From the NCBI GenBank assembly GCA_032164245.1, contig JAVMKO010000003.1, forward strand, positions 86,782,390-86,846,389: 64,000 bases of DNA, written 5' to 3'. This stretch comes from Sternotherus odoratus. Taxonomy: Eukaryota > Chordata > Testudines > Kinosternidae. A program made the translations under genes and the position numbers. Shown in pieces: positions 55,005 to 64,000 of this stretch; within the stretch, counting starts at the first letter, position 1; each line of letters begins with the position of its first letter. A model generated the notes under the pieces. The model ran no database searches and was not told where the DNA came from. It saw only the letters and a program-made list of their open reading frames with translations.

Positions 55005-55705
55005 TAGTGAGCTGAAGAAGAGCTCTGTGTGGCTTGAACAGGGCCGGTGACAGGGGGGTACAACGGGTAGAGCTGTACCGGGCCCCGGACTTCAGGGGGC
55101 CTCCTGAAGTCCGGGGACCGGTACACAGCTCTACTCGTAGTCGTCCCCCCTGGGCACCGCACCGCATTTCCCCGGCTGTGTCAGCCGCTCGTCCCGCGCT
55201 CGTCCCCCGCTGTGTCAGCCGCTGCTCGTCCCGCGCCCCAGGAGCTGCGCTCGTCCCGCTGCTCGTCCCCCGCTGTGTCAACTGCTGCTCGTTCCGCGCC
55301 CCAGGAGCCGCGCTCGTCCCGCTGCTCGTCCCCCGCTGTGTCAGCCGCTGCTCGTCCCGCGCCCCAGGAGCCGCCCCGAGGCACCCCCGGCTGCAGCGCT
55401 TCCCCCGCCCACCCACATCAAGAGCCGGGCCAGCCCTTGGCGGGGGGGAGGGGCGGGAGGATGGGGAGGAGGCCCCCCGTCCCCTCCGTCTGGCCGGGCA
55501 CGCCGCTCCCGAGGCACCCCCGGCTGCAGCGCTTCCCCCACCCACCTGCAAGAGCCGGGCCAGCCCTTGGCGGGGGGGGAGGGGGGCCCAAACGCTCAGA
55601 GTAGGGGGCCCCAAAATTTCTGTCGCCGTCCCTGGGCTTGAAAGCTTATCTCTCTCACCAGCTGAAGATGGTCTAATAAAAAGTATTACATGCCCAGCTT
55701 TTCGT
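55005..55705 (+). repeat. Penelope-like (tentative) tail split by hAT copy B
   Basis: GAGCTGAAGAAGAGCTCTGT before the insertion and AAGCTTATCTCTCTCACC after it join into the repeat seen at 12308. The hAT sits inside the region between the two motifs. Confidence 0.65.
55039..55634 (-). mobile_element. hAT non-autonomous element, copy B
   Basis: The ends CAGGGCCGGTGACAG and CTGTCGCCGTCCCTG are inverted and flanked by a perfect 8-bp duplication GGCTTGAA (55031-55038 and 55635-55642). Its minus strand starts like copy A at 24347 (GACAGAAATTTTGGGGCC). It carries a strong hairpin at 55076-55123, three copies of a roughly 63-bp unit (CTGTGTCAGCCGCTGCTCGT) at 55205-55385, and two copies of a 133-bp-spaced block with GGCACCCCCGGCTGCAGCGC. 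No transposase is visible. It lies in the ADGRG6 intron. Confidence 0.93.
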
Positions 55706-56299
55706 AGACATTAGTGCAAACCCCATTCACACAGATTTTTACAAATAGTGAATGACTAGGGCATAAATATTTGTGAACACAAGCTTGCAGAATTCAACCA
55801 GACTGCCTTTGAGAAAAATTGAACAGACTCCTCGCACCCAATTAGTTGAGTTCTGAGGCTTTGATTTTCCAAGGAATGTCGCTGAGGCAGTCTCTGCTAC
55901 AGTGTTACAAAGACGTGGCCTGGGCTTCAGATGTGTAATGCACTCATGAAAAACAAGTCAATAAAAATCATGAAACAAATGAACTGTTTTCAAATTACTG
56001 CTGTAGTGTATTGCCTAATGGGTTCTTACAAGTTACCAGATGAATGCAAAGTAATTGTAAAAATGACTTCTTGTATGCTGTGAATTTTGAATGCAGCCTA
56101 AAATGATCTTTTCCCATTTTTGGTTGGATGTATTGCTAAGCTAAATGCACCGTAACGTGCACTACTGGGCCAGTTCAATGATAAAAGCATTCTTCTAAAT
56201 GTTTGGCTTAATGAATATTACTTGGATCTTTGTCTTTAAACCAATTTGTATTTCCCTTTGAGATTTATTTATATATGGATTTTTGTGTGTGTGTACTAG

Positions 56300-56923
56300 T
56301 TGCTGTGTCTCTGAGGAATCAGAAAGTCATCATCCCCCAAACTCCAGATGCTGACCGTGTGTCTGTGGCAAAAAATGTCTCAGTGCCAGAGCTTAGCCAG
56401 TTCACACTCTGCTTTGAAGCAACCAAAGCCAGCAATGATGCCAGTGACTGGAAGGCTTTCTCGTACAGTGATCCCTCGTCAACAGAACTCCTCAGTTTTG
56501 GAAAGACCACAAAAGGCCACTTCTTATCAATCTCAGGCATAGAGTGCATACTAGACAGTCTCCTCATCACCAATTCAGATGGAGATTTTTTCACAGAAAC
56601 TTTTGAACAATTGTGCATAGTATGGGATGGCTTATCTGGCACTATAGGTGTAAATATCAAGAGCATCTATCACATGGTTCGCTGCTCAGGTACCTTTGAC
56701 CAGGTTATCCCGGGCAATGGAAAATTGATGTTGGGCTCTAACCGCAATGAAATAAGCTCTTTAAATGGGGACATATACAACTTTCGTCTTTGGAACTTCA
56801 CCATGAGTTCCCAAAAGCTGTCCAACCTCAGCTGTGATGTGAAAGGAAACATTATAGACTGGGAAAATGACTTCTGGAGTATCCCAACTTCAGCATTGAA
56901 AGCAGAAAACAACTTAAGTTGTG
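56300..56923 (+). CDS. ADGRG6: ADGRG6 (GPR126) exon encoding the pentraxin/LamG-like domain
   Basis: This exon encodes the pentraxin (PTX) domain that follows CUB in the ADGRG6 ectodomain. The acceptor is TACTAG at 56299 and the donor is TGTG|GTGAGTA at 56924. The exon is 624 nt, phase 1 to phase 1. Joined to the CUB exon, the split codon reads Val and continues AVSLRNQK, as in known orthologues. Recognisable pentraxin features are the LCFEATK strand, the degenerate family signature QLCIVWDG (the usual histidine is absent), and the C-terminal [13 protein letters not shown] motif. Sequons NVS, NFT and two NLS suggest glycosylation. There are no stops or frameshifts. The domain ends at the NNLSC-G boundary where the next exon would lead toward the SEA and GAIN regions. 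That next exon is not visible in the remaining 7 kb. A Met at 56230 in the same open frame lies in intron sequence and is not a start. Confidence 0.95.
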
Positions 56924-58799
56924 GTGAGTATGTTTGGCAGAATCACTTTTGTTAATTTTTCCCCCCATGGCATTGTTCTTGAAATATCATATGACAGCAA
57001 GAAACTGTGTGTTTAGAATTACAGACATCAGCACTTCCCAAAGGGCAACCTCGCTTGTCCTAGCCTTGCCAGCTCCATTCCACAAAAAATTGATTTTGTC
57101 GCAGGTGTGTCTGTTCCTTTAGTTTAATCAAAGCTCATATCCAGCCTAACTTCAAAAGACAACTAATGAGGTTAAACAAAATTTATAAATGAGGGGTGTT
57201 TATCTATTATTCAGGAGAGAAGCAATAAATAGCCAAAAGTAGTAAGAGAAATAAAAGTTCTCTGATCTTTTCTTTCCATAAATGCATTAGTTTAAATGTG
57301 CTATTAAGACAAGTTAGTTAATATACTTGATTATGGTGATATGGGGCAAGATAAAATACGTGTTTGTTTAAAAGGGGTAATAAGTAGAAATAATACTGTG
57401 TACATAATGCTATAGGCATGCATAGCACTTGACAGAAACATATAAAGACCAGAGTCCCTGACCTGAAGCGGTTACAATCTAAGGTCCTTTTCCTGCAAGC
57501 ACTTAAGAATGTCCTTAACTTTAAGCCCTTGAGACACCAGTAGGACTGCTCAAGTGCCTAAAGCTAGGCAGGCTATATTCTTTCCTATGCCAGAGTTCTG
57601 TTCAGTGCAGGCATGGATAGAGACCATTAAAAAGCTGGTTCAGTCGCCCTGATTCTCCTGCTTTGAAGCTAAGATTACTCAGGTCCAGTTCACGAGTTTT
57701 AAGTCTACTCATTGCTGTGGCTCTCTAAGAACATTGCAGAAATAAAAGATTATCAAGATGTTCCAGAGGTACTATTATTTTCATAGTTGTGATTTTAATG
57801 ATCCAAGAATTGGTTTAGATCTCCAGGAAAGAAAGTGTTCCAAGTTTCTACCAAGGCAGGAAGCAGAGTTTTCCACTCACTATGTCACCTCCTTTATTCC
57901 CTCATGCAACTCTGAAAACGTCATCATAGAGTAAAGGTATAAGAATGCACCTGGAAATGTTATCTTCCATGGCTTTTTTTACTCTTAGCATACTTGGAAA
58001 CTTTGAGAGGGGATACAATAGATTTTTCTCCGGGATCTTCCCAAAACCAGTCCCCCAAAAATACTGAATCGCTGCTTGAAATAATTTTCATTTCAAACTT
58101 ATTTTTAAACTACTTGTTTGTTGTTATCATTCTTCTCACAGAAGATGAGAGAGGATCATGAGTGGGAAAGGATCCAGAAGACTTCTGTCTGTCCATGGTG
58201 ATCTTTGGAGGGAAAAAAATTAATCGAACTGAGTTTGGCACATTAGCCTACACTTCTAATTAGCCTACACTCTGGTCAGTAGGAAGGAGCAGTGTGTGCT
58301 TTATGCATTTGCTGTACATCCATTGTGCTCTCTGTGAAGAGTGCCATAAAAAGCATCTGTGCAAAAAATAAAACAAATCCCCCACAAAAAAACAAAAAAC
58401 AAAACAAAACCCAGAAATCTGAGGAGAATGAAAGGAGAATAAACTACAGGAAAAGAGAAGAGCAAACATTTCAGATTAAAATTGCTGGTTTTTCCCCTTT
58501 CCCCATTGTAAGACAAATATTACCTCATGGTCCTGCCTCTTTTCACCCCTTCAATCCCCCCCTGCACAGTTTCTCCTCTACCCAGTTGTTTGTTGTTCCC
58601 CCCAGCCTCCTTCCTAGTCACTTAATAGTCCCAACCCTCCCCACCTTCACCCCCTTCCCAGCTGGGCTCCCTGTGCTCAGCAGTTGGGACAGGAGCTTCA
58701 ACCTGAGGCAGGGCCTGCTACCTGCCTGCCCACAAGATGCAGGTAGGACACAGCCCCGGGTGACCAGGCGCTGGTACAAGCTGATGACCTAGAACCTGA
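56924..58799 (+). other. ADGRG6: ADGRG6 intron after the pentraxin exon, mostly plain
   Basis: Apart from an old palindromic repeat at 57480-57575 and a C-rich stretch near 58540-58800, I see nothing to annotate. No further ADGRG6 exon was found. Confidence 0.6.
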
Positions 58800-58922
58800 T
58801 CCCTTCCCCCACCCACAGTAACTGGACTTTTGGTGTCTGGCCAGTACATCTGACTGGACACTTCCAAGCCCCCTCTTTATAACTGGACTTTCCGGTCAAA
58901 AAACAGACACCTGGCAACCCTA
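58800..58922 (-). repeat. hAT-like right end (ACCTGGCAACCCTA type)
   Basis: ACTGGACTTTTGGTGTCTGG, then GGACTTTCCGGTC and ACAGACACCTGGCAACCCTA match, in reverse, the hAT end at 63757. The other end is not identified. Confidence 0.5.
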
Positions 58923-59285
58923 GTGCAGATAGATGTATACGTTGTTCATTACTGTGCTCTGCTCCTGAATTCCAGTTCTACAGAGAGGGAGACCATCTCC
59001 TGCAAGACGCACATGACACTGATTGACTTTCCACAAAAACAATTATACCCTTCCAAGATCCGTATCCTTCTCCTACTGCCTTCCCACATTCAGTTTTCCA
59101 GGTTCCTTACTATCTTAATGGCTTTATGATAAGTTTATGGTAAACTTACCAAAAGCACCCATCTAGATCTCTGGATAAACCAAAGCATCTATACATTTTG
59201 TGTTTTCTATTTAACTTTGCTTGGGGCATGGACCTTGTCCTTATTTATTGTAAAGAACTATGCAAGCCTATGTTGATTACTTGTA

Positions 59286-60895
59286 GTTAACTCACGCAAT
59301 TAACTCAAAACAATGAATCTTGATTAAAAAAAATAATCATGATTAATTGCATTGTTTAATAAATTTCAATTACTATTATATTATTTCATATTTTTGGATG
59401 TTTTTCTACAATTTCAAATATATTGATTTCTGTTACAACACAGAATACAAAGTGTATACTGCTCACATTATATCATTATTTTTTATTACAAATTTTTGCA
59501 CTGGAAAAATGATAAAAGAAATAGTATTTTTAAATTCACGTCATACAGGTACTATAGTGCAATCTCTTTATTGTGAAAGTGTAACTTACAATTGTAGATT
59601 TTTTTTTTACATAACTGCACTCAAAAACAAAACAATGTAAAACTTTAGAGCCGACAAGTCCTACTTCTTATTCAGCCAGTTGCAAAGACAAACAAGTTTT
59701 TTTTTTTCATTTACAGGAGATAATGCTGCCTGCTTTTTATAGACATCACCTGAAAGTGAGAACAGACATTCGCATGTCACGTTTGTAGCCAGTGTTGCAA
59801 GGTATTTACGTGCCAGATATGCTAAACATTCATATGCCCCTTCATGCTTTGGCCACCATTCCAGAGGACATGCTTCCGTGCTGATGAAGCTTGTTTAAAA
59901 AATGTGTTAATTACATTTGTGACTGAACTCCTTAGGGGAGAATTGTATGTCTTCTGTTCTGTTTTACCAAATTCTGCGATATATTTCATGTTATAGTGGT
60001 CTCAGATGATGACCCAGTACATTTTAAGGACACTTTCACAGAAGATTTGACAAAATGCAAAGAAGGTACCAGTGTGAGATTTCTAAAAAAAGCTACAGCA
60101 CTCGACTCAAAGTTTAACAATCTAAAGTGCCATCCAAAATCTGAGAAGTATGAGGTGTGGAGCATGCTTTCAGAAGTCTTAAAAGAGCAACACTCAGATA
60201 AGGACACTACAGAACCCAAACCACCCAAAAAGAAAATCAAAAGATGCTGCTGGCATCTTACTCAGATGACGAAAATAAACGTGTCGGTCCACTCTGCTTT
60301 GGATCATTTTCGAGCAGAACCCATCATTAGCATGGATGCATGTCCTCTGGAATGGTGATTGAAGCATGAAGGGACATATGAATCTTTAGTGCATGTGGCA
60401 CATAAATATCTTGCAACACCGGCTACAACAGTGTCATATGAGCACATGTCCTCACTTTCAGGTGACATTAGAAACAAGAAACAGGCAGCATTATCTCCTG
60501 AAAATTGTAACCAAACTTGTTTGTCTTAGTGTTTGGCTAAACAAGAAGTAGGACTGAGTGGATCTGTAGGCTCTAAAGTTTTACACGGTTTTATTTTTGA
60601 ATGCAGTTTTTTTTGTACATAATTCTAGACTTGTAACTTCAACTTTCATAATAAAGAGATTGCACTACAGTACTTTATTAGGTGAATTGAAAAATACTAT
60701 TTCTTTTGTTTATTACAGTGCAAATATTTGTAATCAAAAATAAATATAAAGTGATCACTGTATACCTTGTATTCTGTTTTGTAATTGAAATCAGTATATT
60801 TGAAAATGTAGAAAACATCCAAAATATGTAAATAAATGTTATTCTATTACTGTTTAACAGCACAATTAATCAAGATTAATTTTTTTAATTGCTTG
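59286..60895 (+). mobile_element. hAT fold-back element with transposase relic
   Basis: The outer parts are inverted copies: 59290-59889 on the left mirrors 60321-60895 on the right (for example CCATTCCAGAGGACATGCTT against GCATGTCCTCTGGAATGG). Both ends carry AATTAATC/GATTAA subterminal motifs. The unique centre and right arm hold the end of a hAT transposase. The left arm looks like a reversed duplicate of the 3' third of the transposon. Target duplications were not identified. Confidence 0.82.
59890..60550 (+). pseudogene. hAT transposase C-terminal relic
   Basis: The open part (59996-60358) reads FLKKATALDSKFNNLKCHPK, then EVWSMLSEVLKEQ, as in ZBED-like hAT transposases. After a stop at 60358 the frame continues KYLATPATTVSYE, LSGDIRNKKQAALSPEN, which is the hAT C-terminal dimerisation region. 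The usual Cys-Glu after TTVS is changed to Tyr-Glu. Stops and frameshifts show it is dead. hAT transposases cut and paste DNA in the nucleus. Confidence 0.82.
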
Positions 60896-61069
60896 ACAAC
60901 AAAGTGTAGTTGCTGAAATATATCAGTGGAGGGTTCCTTTTCTCTGATCTGTAAATATTGTAAAAAATAAGCAGGAATACTCATCAGACTAGCAAGGTAG
61001 TGGGCCCCAGGTTTTATACATTAATACTGTTTTACATATGTATTAGTTTTGATATTTAAAATATTACAG

Positions 61070-61165
61070 CAGTTTCCCAAGATCCATTATCAGGACCAGG
61101 ACCCCATTGTACTGTGCTAGGCACTGTACATGCACATATGAAGATACAAGCTCAGCCCCCAAAGA
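61070..61165 (+). repeat. Old LINE-like tail
   Basis: CCCATTGTACTGTGCTAGGC and TGTACATGCACATATGAAG with AGCCCCCAAAGAGTCT belong to a widespread amniote repeat. Confidence 0.55.
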
Positions 61166-61260
61166 GTCTTATTAGCTAAGAAATTACTTGGGAAATCAAT
61201 AGTAGTGTATGCGCACAGGAGTAAAATCCTTACACACCCACACCACACTCTGTTTGCTAA

Positions 61261-61556
61261 AAGGGTACGGCGACACTACCCGCCAGATCAGCGGGTTGCG
61301 CTCAGTGTATCAGAGATCGATTTATTGCGTCTCATTTAAATGCGATAAATCGATCCCCGAATCGACGCCTGTACTCCACCTCAGCAGGAGGAGTAAGCAG
61401 AGTCGGCGGGGGAGCGGCCACAGTCAACCCGTCGCAGTGGGGGTGGCCAGGTAAGTCGACCTAAGGTACTGCGACTTCAGTTACGCTATTCGTGTAGCTG
61501 AAGTTGCATATCTAGGTTGACACTCCCCCTTCCCTCCCTATAGTGTAGCCCAGCCC
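61261..61556. mobile_element. PIF/Harbinger-like MITE
   Basis: The ends AAGGGTACGGCGACACTACC and TAGTGTAGCCCAGCCC are inverted and flanked by TAA (61258-61260 and 61557-61559). Internal paired segments GATCGATTTATTGCG and GCGATAAATCGATCCCC form a palindrome. It belongs with the copies at 9608 and 41000. Confidence 0.88.
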
Positions 61557-61606
61557 TAAGAGTGCAAAAAGGCCCAGCACTCCAAGAAAAGTGTGACTCG
61601 TTAGGT

Positions 61607-62089
61607 CAGGTAGACAATCTATGGCACACATGCTGAAGGCGGCATGCGAAGGCACTCACACTGCCTGGGTCCTGGCCACCAGTCTGAGGGGCTCTGCATT
61701 TAAATTTAATTTTAAATGAAGCTTCTTAAACATTTTAAAAACCTTATTTATTTTACATACAACAATAGTTTAGAATCAGAGAGGTAGCCGTGTTAGTCTG
61801 GAATTGCAGAAGTGTCAGAGTTCTGTGGCACCTTAGAGATTAACGGAAGTATTGGAGCATAAGCTTTCATGGGCTAATACCCACTTTGTCAGATGCATGC
61901 TCCAATACTTTAGTTAGTCTTTAAGGTGCCACAGGACTCTTTGTCACTTCAACAATAGTTTAGTTACATATTATAGACTTGTAGAGAGAGACCTTCTAAA
62001 AACTTTAAAATATATTAAAGTTACTGGCATACGGAACCTTAAATAAATGAAGACTCGGCACACCACTTCTGAAAGGTTGCTGACCCCTG
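61607..62089. mobile_element. hAT (Charlie-type) element with a nested retroelement
   Basis: The right end reads GAAAGGTTGCTGACCCCTG, the reverse of a CAGGGGTCAGCAACC terminus. The left end CAGGTAGACAATCTATGGCA is diverged. Internal CACACATGCTGAAGGCGGCA and CGGCACACCACTTCTGAAAG fit the same family. Flanks are CGTTAGGT and CCTTAGTA, a weak 8-bp match. A Penelope-like copy is inserted at 61774. Confidence 0.75.
61774..61949. mobile_element. Penelope-like (tentative) inverted pair with 14-bp duplication
   Basis: A reverse tail (TGTGGCACCTTAGAGATTA, GCATAAGCTTTCATGGGC) is followed by a forward tail (ATGCTCCAATACTTTAG, AAGGTGCCACAGGACTC). The unit is flanked by the perfect repeat CAACAATAGTTTAG at 61760-61773 and 61950-61963, so the pair moved as one 176-bp insertion. 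Confidence 0.85.
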
Positions 62090-63756
62090 CCTTAGTAATT
62101 GTATCTCTCCTGTCCCAAAGCCCAAGAGAAATCTCCAGCACCCTTTTCAGTCGTCTCCCAGGTGTGCTAAATGATTATAATACTACTGGCTTACTCAAAT
62201 ACAACATTTCCGCAGAGAAAGTACTGTGAGAAATACCATCTCAAAAACTCAGCTAGAAACCCCAGAAGATGCACCTGTAAGATTTTTCTCTTCTCGTCAT
62301 CTTTTTGAGTAATAAAGAATTCTTTGTCAGACCAACCTTTGAAACAAAAGTTGATGAGTCAGGCTATCAACCACAGCCAAGCATTAGCAACATTAGAGAG
62401 ATGACTTTATCTAACTGATAAGGATTCATTTAATTGCAAAGCAAGGGTTTGTTCAGAAAAGAGATATTCATCCTGCCATGTTCATGCTTAGGTAAGGAGC
62501 TGAAAGAAGCTAAGTAACAAAGCAGTCTGAACACTTACTAGTGAATGCAGCATATCTGCATATGAATGTCACTTGCATTATTGAACTCCACAAAGGGCTC
62601 TATTTTCATTTGCGGTTAACGGACTTTTCAGACAGCATTTGCTAATGGAATTACAGAACATATGAGCAGTAATGAATTGCTGCAGATAACCTTCTTTTGA
62701 GAACTGTGCCTTGTACTGGTTTAATGTTCCATTCAGAATTTCTTTGACGTGCATGTTCTTACTACTGCATAGCGGTGCTGGGTTTTTCTGGGTTTTTAAT
62801 ACAGCACAATAATGATACTCATCATTTAGATGGGCCTAGATTTCATTTCATTATAAAATCATCAGCTGTATTTGATACCAGTAGTACACAGCTTATCCTA
62901 TACCCACATTCATACAAAAAATAAAATGGTTCAGCCATAACTGGCCATTCCTTTTAAGTCCAAAATGTGTAGAGGGTTGACCCGCTTAGGTGATATTGAT
63001 GAAAATATCACAGCAGTTCAAAGTATGTTGAAATTCAGATTCTCCTATCTTCTTTTACTATGCACTGAGCGATGATATGGTCTGGCCAAAATCAGGCTTG
63101 ATTAACACAAAAAAGGGTGTGTTTAGCATAGTGCCCAGACATATTTATCTTTAAAAAAATACTAAAGTGAGGTCTATTGCCACGTGGAAGTTACTGTGAC
63201 CTTCAGGTAACTACTTAGCCACCTTCCTCTGATACAGACCCAATAGGGTATCAGCTTTCAGGGTGTTTTTATATTAGCCTATTAACATTAGCAAATATAT
63301 TTGTAAAAATGCTTCACACAGGACGTCGTGTGGCTTGCAAAGGATACTCAGCGGAGTTTAGTTTCTTATATAAAATATGTAACTCATCCCACAGGTTTCA
63401 AGTTATTTCATGGACAAGTACTTCAGCATACTTTTAAGCCTGGTCCTGTATTCTCTCAGGTCACCAGCCAGCAATATCCTACTCTGCTGCATGGCCCCTG
63501 GGTTCACTTCTGCTGAGTGATAAGCACCTGGCTCCATCCTATCTCATTCTCAGCACAGCATTAACCACAATACATGCCTACCAGGAACAGAATAGGAAAA
63601 ATATTTTTATGGTTTAGGAGTCTAAATTCCATTTTCAGCAATGATGTAGGATCTCATTCCTACCTGTTCAGTTTTTAAGATTTTCTGATTAGTTTTTTTA
63701 AAATGAGCCCACACTGCTCCTATTAAAGTGAACCACAAAAGTCCCAATGACTTCAG
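62090..63756 (+). other. ADGRG6: ADGRG6 intron, no clear feature
   Basis: AT-rich sequence without a recognisable exon or repeat. Confidence 0.5.
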
Positions 63757-64000
63757 TAGGGTTGCCAGGTGTCTGGTTTTTGAAAAGGGACCCCGGAGGC
63801 TCCAGTCAACACTGCTGACTGGTCCGTTAAAAGTCCGGTCATTGGCACAGCGGGCTAATGCAGGCCCCCTGCCTGCCATGGCTCCCAGAAGCAGCAGCAT
63901 GTCCCCCCTCTGGATCCTACATGTAGGGAAGCCATGGGGCGACTCAATCCACCCCCATCCCAAGTAATGGCTCTACAGATCCCATTGGCCGGGAACGGCA
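63757..64000 (+). mobile_element. Start of a hAT-like element, cut by the window end
   Basis: The left end reads TAGGGTTGCCAGGTGTCTGG. The interior contains CCCAGAAGCAGCAGCATGTC and CCCATTGGCCGGGAAC, which resemble interior sequence of the different hAT at 31707. The right end is outside the window. Confidence 0.65.

Larger units (their letters stand above)
53638..56299 (+). other. ADGRG6: ADGRG6 intron between the CUB and pentraxin exons
   Basis: This 2.66-kb intron carries GT...AG ends. Within it I see a short (GT)n run near 53813, a weak palindromic interspersed repeat at 54415-54500, a Harbinger-like end at 54922-54965, and a Penelope-like tail split by a hAT insertion (55005-55705). The rest shows no gene. 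Confidence 0.85.

Noticed and set aside
56924..64000. Next ADGRG6 exon
   Set aside because: I looked for a frame continuing after the NNLSC boundary with good splice sites and found none I could support.

Overview
This window looks like about 64 kb from the inside of a vertebrate gene, most likely a turtle. The only host protein-coding sequence I can support is two consecutive exons of ADGRG6 (GPR126), an adhesion G-protein-coupled receptor, on the + strand. The CUB-domain exon is at 53296-53637 and the pentraxin/LamG-like exon at 56300-56923. Both have good splice sites and both are phase-1 to phase-1 exons. The first 53 kb reads as one long intron (or upstream flank plus intron). The last 7 kb is the intron after the pentraxin exon. 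The signal-peptide exon and the later SEA, GAIN, GPS and 7TM exons are not visible here.

The turtle call rests on repeats. There is a tRNA-derived SINE of the Cry type (14107-14310), many CR1 LINE fragments of several ages, MIR copies, and a rich set of short DNA transposons. These include PIF/Harbinger-like elements with TTA/TAA duplications, several hAT families with 8-bp duplications, and Tc1/mariner-like elements with TA duplications. I also see a recurring retroelement tail that I tentatively assign to a Penelope-like family.

Layout. 1-9.4 kb: MIR, CR1 and a small GC-rich TA-flanked element (3841-4169). 9.4-10.2 kb: a Harbinger-like element nested in another. 11.7-12.9 kb: hAT end, Penelope-like tails and a Harbinger-like element. 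14-16.1 kb: SINE and CR1 with a small TA element. 16.5-19.0 kb: a 2.45-kb TA-flanked element with a G-rich minisatellite. 21.7-22.3 kb: CR1. 23.9-26.4 kb: a multi-level nest of elements around a hAT copy. 27.5-29.3 kb: a hAT-like element that carries what looks like a protein kinase C C1-domain exon fragment with its splice donor. 29.6-35.7 kb: CR1, hAT, CR1. 35.85-37.7 kb: LTR-like sequence, then a TA-flanked element with a 150-bp GC-rich array. 38.8-43.7 kb: MIR, hAT, Harbinger-like, a tandem-array element, CR1 and a Penelope-like tail. 47.5-49.7 kb: MIR and the longest CR1. 50.8-51.1 kb: inverted Penelope-like pair. 53.3-56.9 kb: the two ADGRG6 exons with a hAT in the intron between them. 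58.8-64 kb: a hAT fold-back with a transposase relic, a Harbinger-like element, a hAT with a nested Penelope-like copy, and the start of another hAT at the window edge.

A theme of the window is AT-rich intron sequence punctuated by small terminal-inverted-repeat elements whose interiors are GC-rich, often as tandem or inverted arrays. The long reading frames in those blocks are composition artefacts, not genes. All family names come from motif recognition by eye; no database search was possible.
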